Shown here piece by piece: positions 1 through 13,500 of a DNA stretch of 64,000 bases. Each line of letters begins with the position of its first letter. The stretch's first letter is position 1. Below the pieces are notes generated by a model. It was not told where the DNA came from and ran no database searches. It saw only the letters and a program-made list of their open reading frames with translations. The translations under genes were made by a program, and so were the position numbers. Origin of the DNA: Metridium senile (Eukaryota > Cnidaria > Anthozoa > Actiniaria > Metridiidae); contig OX459102.1 in NCBI GenBank assembly GCA_949775045.1, positions 3,652,101-3,716,100 of the forward strand, given 5' to 3'.

Positions 1-373
1 ATTCAGGTTATCTTGTGTCTCATCTAGCTCTTCTATTTTCTTATTCATATTAGTTATAGCCTCCTTTAGATTGCTAATTTCACTATCTTGCTTCATCGTT
101 GTTTCTTTAAGCTTTGAGTTTTCTATGGTAATCTCCTCGATGCTTTTCGATTGAAAACTTTTTTAGCTCTTCTACATCTTCTTTGACTTTCCTACTATCT
201 TCTAATAAGACATCTGTATTTTTTTGGACCTGCATAAGAATTTTGTAAACCATTTCCATTGTTGGGGCGTTTGATTCTTCATTCTCTTCGTCGGCCATTT
301 TGAGATGTTTTGACATCGGCGATGGTTCTTCGCTAGAACAACTTGACAGCTCCTCTCTGCCTCTCCTACTCAT
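1..373 (-). pseudogene. LINE ORF1-like coiled-coil fragment, frameshifted
   Basis: Reading leftward from an ATG at 373, an 88-codon frame encodes an acidic, Lys/Glu-rich, coiled-coil-like protein that stops near 107. A second frame then continues the same heptad-rich character to the window edge (IEEITIENSKLKET and onward), so one indel near 150 has probably broken a longer protein. Short acidic starts followed by long coiled coils are typical of ORF1 proteins of L1/Tx1-type LINEs. The gene runs off the left edge, and no RNA-binding domain or reverse transcriptase is visible here. Family assignment is inference; a broken host coiled-coil gene is the alternative. Confidence 0.4.
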
Positions 374-646
374 TTAACTTTAGTTACTTGAACTTAATAG
401 ATAATAAATCTTACATAAGGAGAGACATTTGTACAATTTTTGGCAGCCGTGGATTCCGAGCTCCCTTCACGCCTTGAGCATCGTCACTCCTGTTCCTCCT
501 GTAACTTGTGCTTGTAATTCGTGTTTTTTTTTTCAGTTTTTGTTTTTTTGTTTTATGTAGTTGTATTTAGTGTAAACTTTGTAGAAAAAAAAAAAAAAAC
601 TATGACTGCTATGAAGATTTATAAGAGCTACTCTACCACTACTAAT
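374..646. other. Non-coding stretch upstream of the LINE-like fragment
   Basis: Short T-rich and A-rich runs (522-600) and no convincing coding sequence. Part of it may be the 5' UTR of the adjacent LINE-like ORF1 fragment. Confidence 0.3.
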
Positions 647-1195
647 TTAAGAGAAGATTTCTGTAAATACCATGCAAACGCGGCAGCACTCAGTAAATCG
701 ATTTTGCTCATATTTTAACCATAGGTAGCCCTCAACATGAAACAAACCATGATCCCTTTAGTTAAGAAAATTATTGCATATTTTACGAGAAAATCGCAAA
801 AAACGAAATTTCGTCAAATCGCTGCTCCGAGACGCTAATTTTTATATCAATTTTGACAGCCCCGTATGGCAAAATAAATTACTCTAATGACTCCAAACTT
901 TCGTTATATTGTTTATTATCATCTTAACTTTAAACTCAAGTTTTTATAGAAATATTCAGTTACTTAAAGATATTATTCTATTTATTTTTCTATGTCATAT
1001 TTTTCGCCTTATAAAAAGTAGGGTAAAAACAAAAAAATGTTTTACTATGTGCAGCACAATATTTTTCAATAATAATCTGGATTCTGAATGTTGAGATATT
1101 AAATAAATAACTGTGAAAAATTCAGTTTGGGTAAATGTAATTGAGTGAGGTTATTGAGCTGCGAACTTTCGAAAAATCTTGCTTATTATGCATAA

Positions 1196-1392
1196 GGCCT
1201 CGGCTACACGAATCCGATCCGGCTGAAACCGCATAGAAATATTTGCCTCCACACGAATCCGCGTTTCCGGAGGATTCAAGTAAAAGTATGCGGTTTCGGT
1301 GACCGGATTAACTGGATTCGTGTGGACGATAGGCCGATTCGCATCAAAAAGTATGCGGTTTCAAAAGTATCCGGATTCGTGTAGCCGGGGCC
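1196..1392. mobile_element. PIF/Harbinger-like MITE, copy 1
   Basis: A 197-bp element with ends GGCCTCGGCTACACGAATCC and its complement, flanked by TAA on both sides (1193-1195, 1393-1395). A second copy of the same length in opposite orientation is at 42461-42657, flanked by TTA. A 3-bp TWA target duplication is the known signature of PIF/Harbinger elements. It is nested in the TTAA element. Confidence 0.7.
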
Positions 1393-1395
1393 TAA

Positions 1396-1652
1396 GTCTA
1401 CTGTCGGCTAACACATTCAATTTGTCAAGTCGCGGACCTAATTTGCATATATAATCACATTTTCCTGCTTTCGAACAGCAAAATGCTATCAAATCAAATC
1501 AGTAAAACCCAAGCAATGTTTTTTTAAGGTAAACATTGCTTGGGTTTTACTGATTTTATTTGATAGCATTTTGCTGTTAAAAAGAAGGAAAATGTGATTA
1601 TTTATGCTAATCACGTCCGCGACTTGGTGAGTGATGTTAGCCGACAGTAGAC
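1396..1652. mobile_element. Fold-back MITE
   Basis: A near-perfect 257-bp palindrome. It starts AGTCTACTGTCGGCTAACA and ends with the reverse complement, and the arms meet at poly-T near 1520-1526. It has no coding capacity and lies directly beside the Harbinger-like MITE inside the larger TTAA element. Confidence 0.6.
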
Positions 1653-2604
1653 TATCCAAAATGGCCATATGTTCCCGCGGGAGATGATTTAATGATATGC
1701 AAGACTATATAACAAGGGGCATGCAATTAATTCATTGTCATTTGCTCAAACTGCCGAAACGAACAACATCGAACCGGATAGACTGATGAAATGGTAGGGC
1801 GGGGGGAGGGCACAGGGCAGCGAGTGTTCAAAGTGCCTTTCGGTGTTATGCTGAAAAAGAGATTCGCTGAATAGGAGAGTGTCTACAAGCAAGCAGTAGT
1901 TTTGTTTCACCTTCCCACCCTCCCTCTTCTTAGAGTCCTGATTGGCCGTTGTCTCTCCGGATCTGCTCCATTGTTTCCCCACGGGAACAATGGAGTTTCT
2001 CAATTCCCAACTCCTAATCATCGATCCGTGGAACGATGGCCAGTTTGGATATACTACTATGCAACGTAAACAATATTTTGCGAAAGTTCTCAGCTCAATA
2101 ACTTCGTTCAATTACATTTACCCAAACTGAATTTTTCACAGTCATATATTTAGTACCTTAACATTCAGAACCCAGATTATTATTGAAAAATTTTGTGCTG
2201 CACATAGTAAAATATTTTTTGTTTTTACCCTACTTTTTATAAGGCGAAAAGTTTGACATAGAAAAATAAATAGAATAATATCTTTAAGTAACTGAATATT
2301 TCTATAAAAGCTTGAGTTTAAAGTTAAGATAACAATAAACAATATTATGAAAGTTTGGAGTCATTAAAGTAATTAATTTTGCCATACGGGGCTGTCAAAG
2401 TTGACATTAAAATTAGCGTCTCGGAGCAGCGATTTGACGAAATTTCGTTTTTTGCGATTTTCTCGTAAAATATGCAATATTTTTCTTAACTAAAAGCATC
2501 ATGATCTGTTTCATGTTGAGGGCTAACTATGGTTAAAATATGAGCAAAATCGATTTTTTGAGTGTTGCCGCGTTTGCATGGTATTTACAGAAATCTTCTT
2601 TTAA

Positions 2605-4691
2605 TTATTTAACTCAAGTTAGTTTTGACATTAATTGATATTAGTTCATATTTTGTTTTATCAATGTTTCGTACGTCAAGGCTATATATCTTCGACCAAG
2701 AGATACACAATTTTCGATTCCAACGAATCTTTGCAATTGAATTAAATAGGGCAAATCAATTGCTGTAATCTGCTAGGACTATATTTTTACCGTTTCAAAT
2801 CGCAATCTTTATTTACATATGCACATAAAGTCGATTTTAAATGATTGTAAAGAACCCAACTTCATTATATTCTTTATCTTAGACTTGTTCTTGTATCCAT
2901 TGTACGTTAGTCTATATATTTCCCTTTTTTCAAATATAAACGCACTCTCGTAAACGACCGCGACCACCTTCAAATTTTGGATTTTTTCATTGTTTTTCCT
3001 TTCTCCTTAGCGACCATCCTGGGTCATTAGACTGCTACCTGCTTTTGGAGCTGATACCGTTGTTGAAAAACATGTCAAACAAAAAGTTAACATACAATAA
3101 TTTTTAAATTTGTTAATAATGTGTCCGGACGTGTTACAAATTACGAACGGTTTGAACTTCATGTGAAAGGGTTCTCGTGGTTTGGGCTAGGGGTGGTGAA
3201 TAGGGTGGCTAGCCACCCCCCCCCCCCCCCATTTTTGCTCCGTTTAATTTCTGCTTTTTATTGTGTTTTATTTGATGATTAACATATGAACAATGCACAA
3301 ATACCAAAATATACGCTTCACATTCACCCTCCTAAAAATATTCCTAGATCCGCCACTTCTGGTTTACTGTTTAACAGATATCCGATATAATCATATCTCA
3401 CGAAGCTTGGAGGAAATAATGTTATTGTTTATTACTTTGTACATGAACACGACTGAACAAGTTCTGACATTAATGATAAATATGGAGCTTTTCGTTTTTG
3501 TGGTAATGTTTCTATTTCAATATGAAAATATGTACAGATAGAGCGAAGCACTGCAACAGTTTGGTTTTTGAGTTTGGACTTAGCATAGAGGTAAAAAATT
3601 ATAATGCATGGCATTCAAAATAAAATATTCAAGACTGGAAGCCAAATTAATAGACGACAAAGTTGTTATCATCGTTTATTTCACACTTGACACGGTTTTC
3701 TTTGTTATTCATAGGGATGTATCTCCGATATAAACCCCTCATTATACCAATTCAAGGGTTATATCTAGATATAAACCCGGGTCTATATCTAGTCATAACC
3801 CTTGCATTTATTATTTATTGCGACATCAGACTTAGAAATTTTACTAGATAGCGATTTTTGGAGAAAAAAAGTCTTTGAGTACCAATGTCAGGACTCGAAC
3901 CGAAAATCTCTGCATTGCTGTATCCGCGCTTTAAGCCATCATACTACATAGTCATCCGATGGAAAGTTAACAACAAAAACTCGTTTAATGTCATCAAGTT
4001 CATTAACATTCAATTAAGTTCGTTAGTGTTCTTCTGAATAGAATTGAAAAGTGATTGTTTAACATTTCCTTTTGGGAATTCATTGACAATGAACATTAAA
4101 TTATGAACAGATTATTGATATATTTTTGGATTGGCTTTATTTTTTTGAATACGATCAGTGAAAATACATTGTCATTTGTTTTCTTTCCAGAAAACCTTAA
4201 TTATCATTGAAAAGTGTCGAGTCAGATCTCAGCCAAATGGTTTAGATTGTGTCAGTATTATTTTTTTATGAAAACTCTCAATAAACTTCAATCAAGGGAA
4301 AACTGTTGTCATAGTATCCTAGTGACAAAAATCTTTAACAGCATTCCATCTTATTCATTAGTTTCAATGGTTTGAGTATTTTAGTCTTTTAATTAAAGAA
4401 TGAAAACTAAGATAGCATAACCTCCTACAATTGTGTTCTATCAATAAGCTTTTGATTTAAAAATGCACCGAACCTGTTCATGACATTTTCTATTCATATC
4501 ATTTCTTTTATCAAATATATACGACTCCCAGTAGACATCTAATGAGTGAGATTTGAAAAGCCGTTCTTTTATTTCTTAACTCAAATCATGTGTCTTTGTT
4601 AGAATAGGATTAAATCATTGCTTTTTTTTTGTGAGAAAACCTTCTCAAGTGTGAAATAAATTAGTTACATATACCTCGAATGTTCGGCTAT
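2605..4691. other. Non-coding spacer
   Basis: AT-rich DNA without a supported gene. It contains a poly-C run near 3221-3234, a hairpin of repeated ATATCTAGATAT-type palindromes (about 3717-3812) and a tRNA-like block (about 3880-3962). Confidence 0.5.
3880..3962 (-). ncRNA. tRNA-like sequence, possible SINE head
   Basis: On the minus strand GGTTCGAGTCC matches an internal B box, with an A-box-like TGGCTTAAAGCGC about 30 nt upstream. The acceptor stem does not close convincingly, so this is a decayed tRNA or a tRNA-derived SINE head rather than a functional tRNA. A related block is at 36363-36445. Confidence 0.35.
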
Positions 4692-4695
4692 TTAA

Positions 4696-7313
4696 GAGTC
4701 ATTGTCTGAGAAAACCATGCAAAATCAAAAGACCTGTAAAGATGGGGGTTGGCCGAATCAATTCATACTAACATCATACATAGGTTGGGTGGTAACATGT
4801 ATAAATATGACAGACTTAGCTTGTCAACCCTTCTCATTCTAGAAATACGACTACCCCTACCCCTCCCCCCAGAAATCACAGTTTTTACCCTTGTAATTTT
4901 ACCGAAGTTTACGACCTCCTAGAACACTTAAAATGAAACGTATTCTCTTCAAATTTCTTCTGTGTGGAGTTAATACCGTATAGTACTTGTACAAATCAAG
5001 ATATACTTAAATACTTCCATACGCTATCTGTAGCTGTTAGAAGTTGTGCACACTCTAAATCGTTGATACGAAAAAAGGTTTTTTTGACCCGCCAAAAAAT
5101 ACACAAACGCGATGCTGAGAGAAACTCAAACCCAAAATCAAACCCTCCTTGTTCCACTGTATCAGAATCAAAAGTAATAGTTTTGGGCCATACAGTTTGA
5201 AAGATGACAGAGATGCTCAAATATTTCGTAATTACCTGAAATAAGGCAAAATGGTCCAGATGAGTTCAGAGCGTCATATGTAGTCCATTTCAGGTGTAAA
5301 ATGAATCCAATTCAGTTTATAGCTAATATTTGCTTTCCGGAAGTGTAGTATGACATGTACTGGAGCTCAAATTGTCGATTTCACTTCTTTTTGTAGCATA
5401 TTCGCGAGCTTGTAAACAAATCGTCGCCATCTTGGAATCCATTGCCGCGAGAGACTGAGCACTAGCTAAGACACAGGCAGCCCAAGCAAATCACACAAAT
5501 TCAGTGGATTTTTCATTTTTTTTTTTTTTTTGCAATAAAATGTTACTAAACTTTGTCTGTAGTTATTGTGATGTATTTAAGTACTTTTTGGATGATTTTT
5601 GGCTAGTTTTATTTACACAAGGCAGGCGACTCGAGTGGACATTATGTACGAGTCAAATCCAAAGGTGCCCATCCCCCCCCCCCCCGGGCAAACCCCCGGG
5701 CATTTGACTTTTTGAAAAAAAATTGGTCAAATTCCCCACCATCTGGGCAGACTGAACAGTCAAATGCCCCACTATTGAAAGCAACAGAATGGTCAAATGC
5801 CCGCCCCTCGAGCTCGAGTCAGTGATAAACTCAAATTTTACTTAAATTAGAAAAGAAAATACTTAAACTTCCTTCTACTACATGACGTCTCATGAACATG
5901 GCGGACAAAACTTGTACAATCTAATATGAAGGGAAATTTCAAAAAACGTTGAAGAAGAGAATGGTTATTGGCAATTTTTGATTGGTGATTGCACGACCGA
6001 AAGATGGATCTCGATATAATTCACAAATCTATCTTAAAAACTGAAAGAACTTGGATTTTCTTTGCACTTTTCGACTCTAAAACACAAAGACAAGCATTTA
6101 TACTCCGTCAATTTAATTTTACTTGTGAAAGAACAGTACCCAGAGCTCCTTTGCAATCGCTGTTCGTCAATCGCCAATTCTTTCTGACGTTTTTTGAAAT
6201 AGGTGTATAACAAGGAAAAACTATCTATCAATTCTTTGCTTTTCGTTTCCGTTCCCGTGTGACTTTTGCCTGATCATGGGCTACCTGTGGTTAGAACTCC
6301 AATGCTTTCTGGGTATTTTTAAAGATGGCCGACAATTCGTCAAATGCCCGCCCGTTCAAGTAGCTAATCGGCGTCAAATTCCCCACTATACGGAACTCAA
6401 GTCTTGTCAAATGCCCGGGGTTTGCCCGGGGGGGGGGCAAATATCACAATAACTACAGACAAAGTTTAGTAACATTTTATTGCAAAAAAAAAAAAAAATG
6501 AAAAAAAAATCCACTGAATTTGCGTGATTTGCTTGGGCTGCCTGTGTCCTAGCTAGTGCTCAGTCTCTCGCGGCAATGGATTCCAAGATGGCGACGATTT
6601 GTTTACAAGCTCGCGAATATGCTACAAAAAGAAGTGAAATCGACAATTTGAGCTCCAGTACATGTCATACTACACTTCCGGAAAGCAAATATTAGCTATA
6701 AACTGAATTGGATTCATTTTACACTTGAAATGGACTACATATGACGCTCTGAACTCATCTGGACCATTTTGCCTTATTTCAGGTAATTTCGACATATTTG
6801 AGCATCTCTGTCATCTTTCAAACTGTATGGCCCAAAACTATTACTTTTGATTCTGATACAGTGGAACAAGGAGGGTTTGATTTTGGGTTTGAGTTTCTCT
6901 CAGCATCGCGTTTGTGTATTTTTTGGCGGGTCAAAAAAACCTTTTTTCGTATCAACGATTTAGAGTGTGCACAACTTCTAACGGCTACAGATAGCGTATG
7001 GAAGTATTTAAGTATATCTTGATTTGTACAAGTACTATACGGTGTTAACTCCACACAGAAGATATTTGAAGAGAATACGTTTCATTTTAAGTGTTCTAGG
7101 AGGTCGTAAACTTCGGTAAAATTACAAGGGTAAAAACTGTGATTTCTGGGGGGAGGGGTAGGGGTAGTCGTATTTCTAGAATGAGAAGGGTTGACAAGCT
7201 AAGTCTGTCATATTTATACATGTTACCACCCAACCTATGTATGATGTTAGTATGAATTGATTCGGCCAACCCTCATCTTTCAACCCTTGCATGGTTTTCT
7301 CAGACAATGACTC
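4696..7313. mobile_element. TTAA-flanked DNA transposon with about 0.9-kb inverted arms
   Basis: The termini GAGTCATTGTCTGAG and CTCAGACAATGACTC are perfect inverted copies, bordered by TTAA at 4692-4695 and 7314-7317. Inverted similarity continues inward to about 5574 on the left and 6440 on the right. The core carries a nested palindromic insert bounded by GGGCAAACCCCCGGG-type ends (about 5681 and 6432). The matching 74 and 78-codon ORFs in the two arms mirror each other and are not independent genes. No transposase was recognised. Confidence 0.7.
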
Positions 7314-7317
7314 TTAA

Positions 7318-8080
7318 CAATTAGACCCGAAGCCCGAATGGGCTACGGGTCAATAGCCCACGAGGCCGAGTCTTCATGTGGGCGAGAGGTCTAATTGTTT
7401 TAGTATCCAACAACTTATAGGTCAAACTTTGCCATATTTTGAAAAAAAAGAACATTTCAATCGTATTATTTTGACAAAATGACAGATAATCGAAAGTGAA
7501 AATACCGAGCGCGCGCTCAATGACGTGTGACGGCAAGTGAAAATGTATTCAAAACACATCGAAATTCTCCACTGTTTTTGCCATTTTCTCCCTCAATACT
7601 TTAATTTTAACGGCTAAAAATAGCATGCTTTTAGTGTTAAAACTACTATACATTTTAAAACGACGGAGGAATTAAGAAAGTTTCCAAGCTGAAAGTCAAA
7701 AAATCTGGCTTTCTCAATCGATCAAACTGAAGAATCGTGTGATGGCGTCAGTAGCGCGCGCTCTTCAAGTCAAAATTCATTCACAAAACATCAAAATTAT
7801 GTGCTTTTTTGTCATTTTCTTGCTCGTATTTGTAATTAACGATTCAAAGAAAAGCATTATATTTAGTACTAAGCCGTTTTTGAAGAAATAGAAGAATCAA
7901 GAAACTTTTTCAAAGTTTACAAAACCGGCGCTTTCCCCAACCATGGGCTATCACCCAATAGCCCATGGTTGAGTAGCCAATGAGAGCGCGCGATTTGTGA
8001 TAGACCATAAGTTGTTGGATACTAAAAGCCTATATATCCCTTGGGCCTGCGGCCCGCGGGATATATATGGCTTATAGCCT
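7318..8080. mobile_element. Hairpin-bordered TIR element (TTTTAGTATCC family)
   Basis: TTTTAGTATCCAACAACTTA at 7397 and its complement ending at 8027 form TIRs. A hairpin abuts each side: CAATTAGACC...GGTCTAATTG at 7318-7397 and a GC-rich palindrome at 8028-8080. CCAATGAGAGCGCGCG lies just inside the right TIR (7977-7992), a 16-mer shared with elements near 16600, 55215 and 57740. No transposase is present. Confidence 0.55.
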
Positions 8081-8282
8081 CCATTCTCGGTATGTAACTC
8101 TTACTTTGAGAAATACACTGTTTATTAAGAGCGAATGTCCACTAACACCGTAGTCCGGGAGCAAATGTCGCCGAAAGAAGTGCCGTGGGATTTTCGTGAA
8201 GATTAAACGCGACCTATGTAGAAGTGTTGAGTAGGACCTAAGGAACATTTTAAATGTTGTCGGCAATTCTGTAAGTCGTGCA

Positions 8283-8313
<31 letters not shown>

Positions 8314-8948
8314 CTGCGGGGCGTTTGAAAACTACCCACTCTAATCTTGCATGAAAACGAGGCTGAAAAATTAAATTTATCGAAAGCGGGTCTTACTGTG
8401 GTATTTTGCAATAAGATATTAATTAGTTTGATAAACTGGGATCTTGTACTGAATATCATAGTTTGTAGGGATAATTATAGAGGTCACGTGACCGGAAGTG
8501 AAGACTCAATTTCCTAAAAATGACTTAAAATTGAACTTAACAAACTCAATACGAAACCACTCTGAATTATAACTGGTTTTGATACAGCTTATGATGTTAA
8601 TTAGTTGAAGTACGACTGTGTGTCCACATCTCCCGTTAGAATGAAATACTGTTATTAGTTGTTGTAGTTTACGATAATTAATTTTTCTATAAATGGCTGT
8701 GAATATTGTACATTGTGAACGGTTATGATCTAAATTTGGACAATTCTCAAAACTTTAGTTTTTACTCAGAGAAATAAGACGGTATTAGTCATATCAAATA
8801 AAACCTTAAAATGCGTGTTCATTAGTGAAACTATTATACTTGTGACTTTTTACTTCTTTGCACGTGCAAATGTATGTTCGAATTTGCATTTGATGGCTGA
8901 GGTTGTGAGTTGTCGAACATGTTTGACAAATATCGAGTTTATACTTAA

Positions 8949-10531
8949 ATGGAAAGTACTACAGAGGCTGACGATAAACAGAACCTTAATTTAAGTACGT
9001 GCATTATTTGTCAGACAACCAAGAATGACCATATTGTTGAAAATCCCGCCTCACACGAGAAAGTATTGACATGTATTCAACAATGGGCGTCATATGGAAA
9101 CTTAGACTACTTCGAGAGTTGGTCCAAATTAAGCAGCTTTACAGCCCAAGAACTCAAAGATAAAGGGGCATCATGGCACACACAGTGTTACAAAGATGCT
9201 ACCCACACTGGAATGCTCAAGCGAGCAAAAGACAGGTATGAAAGGCAGCTGACTGGTCCAAATGAAACGAGGCGAAAGGTCTCAACGCAAGCGCCTATTG
9301 AAGAAAGCACGCTGCGGATAACACGCTCAAAAATGATGCCGTATACTAAAGAAACGTGTTTTTTTTGTGACGGCAGTGAATCACGCGACAAAGCCCTATT
9401 TAATGTATCTAATCCACCGGTTGTAAAGTCCTTGCTGACTGCAATAGAAAAATCTGGAAACGACAAACTCCGGCTAAAACTAGGTACTTCATTAGACATG
9501 AATGACGAGCAAGCTATTGGAGTGAAGTACCATAAGAACTGTTGGACAAATAACGTAACAAATGTACTGCGCAAGCTGGACTACCCAACTACATCAAGCA
9601 ATGATGTATCAACAAGCGAGAGTGCTGCTCAAATTGAGTTTTTAGCAATGACGGAGATAGACCTAAGAGAAGGCAATATATTGACTATGTCTGAATTACA
9701 AGCGACATATGAGAGTATTCTTCAATCCAACAACGTGCAACAGTCTGCATGCAACCGAAGAGCTTTAAAACGGTTAATTCAAATTTCGATACCTGACGTT
9801 GAATTTCACCAAGCAGAGAAAGTTAACGAATCTGATCGAGTAAGCATTAAAAAGACGCGAGATGCGGCAATTAATTTAGCTGAAAAGGAAAACAATGATG
9901 ATCCAGAAGAAATGAAACTTCTGTTCAAAGCTGCACTTTTGTTGCGGAAGGCAATCAATAACTGCAAGAAATGGGAGTTTACAGGGTCTTTTGAAGAAAT
10001 AAGTAAAGAGTATTTACCTGAAGAATTGTATTTCTTCTTTAGATGGGTAGTACAAGGACCGAACACCCAACAAATGGCAGAAAAGAAGTCGTTGGCAGTC
10101 CATAAGCGTGCTTTGAGTCTGGCGCAAACAACTGTTAGTATGTGCCTAACTGATCGTCAAATAAACAACAAGAAGTCCAAAGTTTTGCAAGTAGCAAGAG
10201 AAATGCCGCAACAGTTGGCTGTCGGATTAGCTGTCCACCAGGCCTTTAGAAGCAAAGGTATTGTTAACTTGCTACATGGTTTTGGTATGTCCGTCGAGTA
10301 CAACAGACTGTTGAGAATTGAAACGCAGATAGAAGCAAACGTACTTCGCAAAATGAATGAACTTGACGGAATTTACCTGCCACCAACCATTGTCAAAGAC
10401 AGGCATATATGTTTTGCCATTGATAACATCGACTTCAGGGAAGACACTTATGACGGGCATCGTACACTCCATGGCACTGCTATGGCTATATTCCAGAAGC
10501 AAGAGATGCAAGATAGTAAGCTGGAAGTGAG
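8949..10531 (+). CDS. Exon 1 of the transposon protein
   Basis: Starts at the ATG after a TATC-rich leader. The ORF would run on to a stop at 10556, but the donor GAG|GTACGA ends the exon two bases into an AGG codon. It encodes both N-terminal Cys/His motifs and the AIDNIDFREDTYDGHRTLHG block. Confidence 0.7.
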
Positions 10532-13500
10532 GTACGAACTGACATGTAAACTATAAAATAATGAAATTTTTTTAAATGAAAATTAAACGCTTGCATGCGC
10601 AAATTTCTATATGGCTCTAATCAAAGGCGTCTGATGTCTGCAATGTAATGTAAGTCATATTAGCTCGCTTAAATTGCATGAATTAACAGTGGGCTTTATT
10701 AAAATACATTGAAAAAGTTATATTTATTATGATAACGTGAAAGAGATGATTGTATTAGAATATATATTTCCATATTCTTTAAAGTATTAAATATAAGACC
10801 TATTTATGCTTTTAGGTTGGAGACTACTACCTATCAGAGGCGATCCATTAAAGAGCTTCCACAATCCCTTACAAATTTAATGGAGTGTCCAAAGCCTGTT
10901 TCTCAGCCAGCATATCCAGCAAGCCAGAATTTGGTCTTGTCCGCTGATAACAACTTGCCCATCAATATAAGGCGTGAGGAATTTGCATGGCTATTCGCCC
11001 GCAGCATGACGATGAAAGTTTTCGAAGAAGAATCAGACGAGGAGGCCCAGACGCTCAATCGCCCTGAGAAAGAGCAAGTCCAAAGCAATAGAATTCCTGT
11101 GTGGCCAGGCTACAAGTCTTTAATAAGTGATGATATTCATGTTACAAGAGTTGGCACTCCTCCTCTTATAGCGGCTCCAGCCCATGAGTGGAGCACTCTC
11201 CTGACCGTGTTAAAGCAGGCACAAGGTATAAGCACCAAGGTTGTTGGATCCAGCAGGAAGACCGTTATATCACTTGATCTTGGACTCTATCAGCCAGCAA
11301 AGCAATTGCAAATGCACCGTGACGACCTCACTCATATTATTCTCCGACCAGGTGAGCTCCACATTGTAATGGCACAACTACGAACGATCGGCGCCTTTAT
11401 TGATAACAGTGGAATTGATTTATGCTGGTCTGAGTCCGAGCTGTATAGTCCTGCTACAGTCAAACAGATCATAGAGGGGAATCATGTTAAGAGAGGGGAG
11501 TCTGCGCATTTAATTACTCTGCAGGCTCTGTTCATCATGTACCAAGAAACATTGTTCCAGGACAACGTTGAGGCATATCAAAGACTTCAGGAAGTGACGA
11601 CGAAGCTAAGTGATGCTTGCAGAGATGGAGAAAAGGGGGATGTGAAGAAAGCAAATGTGAAAATGGTGGAAGCTATAGAATCCTTTGGTATCATTGAGAA
11701 AATGGAAGTGTTTGACAGCGCACATGCTAATAGTCCTATGTTCATGGTGATACGTCAATATATGCGTATGGTAATGGAAATGCTAGCCTTTATCAAGTCC
11801 GTGCGTACTGGAAACTGGAAGCTCCATCTAACTAGTTTGGAGATATTTACCAAGTACTTTTTCTCGCATGACAAGTTACATTATGCTCGCATGATGCCCG
11901 TTTACTTAGCTGAGATGGCTTCCCTGCAGGAATCGAGTCCAGAGATCTATGATGAATTTGTCAAAGGTAACTGGGTGGTAAACAAGAACCCTGGAGTCCC
12001 TTTCTGTGCAATAGGTGCGGATAACGCTCTTGAGAATGTTAACCGCTCAATGAAAGTTGCAGGCGGACTGACTGGCATAACTCTTACACCAAGTGCTAGA
12101 ACCAAGTTCTTCCTTATTGCACCGGAACTTGCACAGCTAGCAGAGAAAGCTAAGGCAATGGCTGGCATATCATCAAAGCCAAAGGACCGACACCATAACC
12201 TTGCAGATTTTGTCACACAACGCGAAGACAAGGCTATTCATCAAGTGTTAACCACAATGCAGAAATTCACCAATCCATTCAAAGACCAGGGCCAAGAGCT
12301 TTTCAACTTAGTAACCAAAGTAGTTATGCCTGATAAGGTGAAGCATGATTTGTGTCATCAAAGTGACATCGGAAGGACGCTCTTTGAGACTTTTTTGAAA
12401 GATAGAATCCAATCAAATAAAGTGAATCTCTGGTCCCCGATGAAGAAACGTAAACTGCTGACGTGGAAAAGCAGCGGAAAGGTTTTGAAAGTGTCGTCTG
12501 GCGTGGATAAAGTTATCGAGTTAAAGGAGGACAGATCACTGTTTGCAAGACTGATGGTAGTATGCAAGAGCAGACCTGACGTAGATCTCAAGGAAGCGAT
12601 CGGGAATTACGAGTTTTCCGTGGTACCGAGGTCTCTGTTTGCACCCGATGGCACGATGCTTCATTGTTCCGCAAAGAGTGCCCTGATGACCATCCTAGTA
12701 CAGCTTGGTGGTGAAATGCAGCAGGAAACGACCACAAGTCTGGGAGATACACTTTCATCTGAGCTGCGAGTTGCTGTTGTTGATGCAATGGCAGAGCTTC
12801 AATCCCTTGACAAGCCAAACGATATTAAATACTGCTCTCAGTTGGCTGAGCATTTTAATAGTAGAATTACAAAAAAGTATGAATCCATTGATGAGGTCCG
12901 CTTGATTTTCGACCGATATGACTTACCATCGTCCCTTAAAACAAGTACCCGAGTTAAAAGACAGGCTGGTCAAGATCCCATATATTACCGAATCACAAAC
13001 TCCACACAAATTGCTAAGGTATGATATATGTCTAACATGTTATGGAAATCAATACTAGTAAATTGCCAAACACAGACATAAGTAGTTTAAGCAGAAGCTC
13101 ATTTCTTTTTTAAACATTGTTACGAATTGACTGTTTTATAATTTTAGTATTCCGTTATAATGTGCAATTGATCATTCATGCTATAATTCGCAATATATAT
13201 TTATTATCATTTTTTATTAAGGTCCCCATGCGAAGACTCCTGTCCCATGCGAAGACTAAGAACGAGCTTACAAAATTCCTGGCAGAGAAGTTCCTCGATC
13301 ATGCCAAGATGGCAAACCTACGCGCTGTTGTGGCCTGGGGATGTACATGTCGAGCGACACATCAAGGTGTGGATCATCTCCAAAGTGATCATGAAGAGGC
13401 AGATACGAAGATCTTGCTCCATGCTCTAGACGCAACTGCCAACGGTGCTACTGAGTTGTCTATCCATTCCCCAGACACGGACGTCTTGGTTCTATCCTTA

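Larger units (their letters stand above)
651..2600. mobile_element. TTAA-flanked DNA transposon, non-autonomous, long TIRs
   Basis: The ends GAGAAGATTTCTG (651) and CAGAAATCTTCTT (ending 2600) are inverted copies, each bordered by TTAA (647-650 and 2601-2604). Inverted similarity extends about 550 bp inward on both sides (651-1195 against roughly 2048-2600). TTAA target duplications are known for piggyBac and Kolobok superfamilies. The core between the arms is interrupted by two smaller MITEs and has no transposase ORF, so this copy is non-autonomous. The short ORFs in the arms are TIR sequence, not genes. Confidence 0.7.

Noticed and set aside
8072..8459. Small proteins mirrored at 14391-14749
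   Set aside because: Both pairs are translations of the transposon TIRs.
10272..12818. Minus-strand ORFs of 60-95 codons opposite the transposon gene
   Set aside because: Shadow frames of the spliced plus-strand gene; no independent motif.
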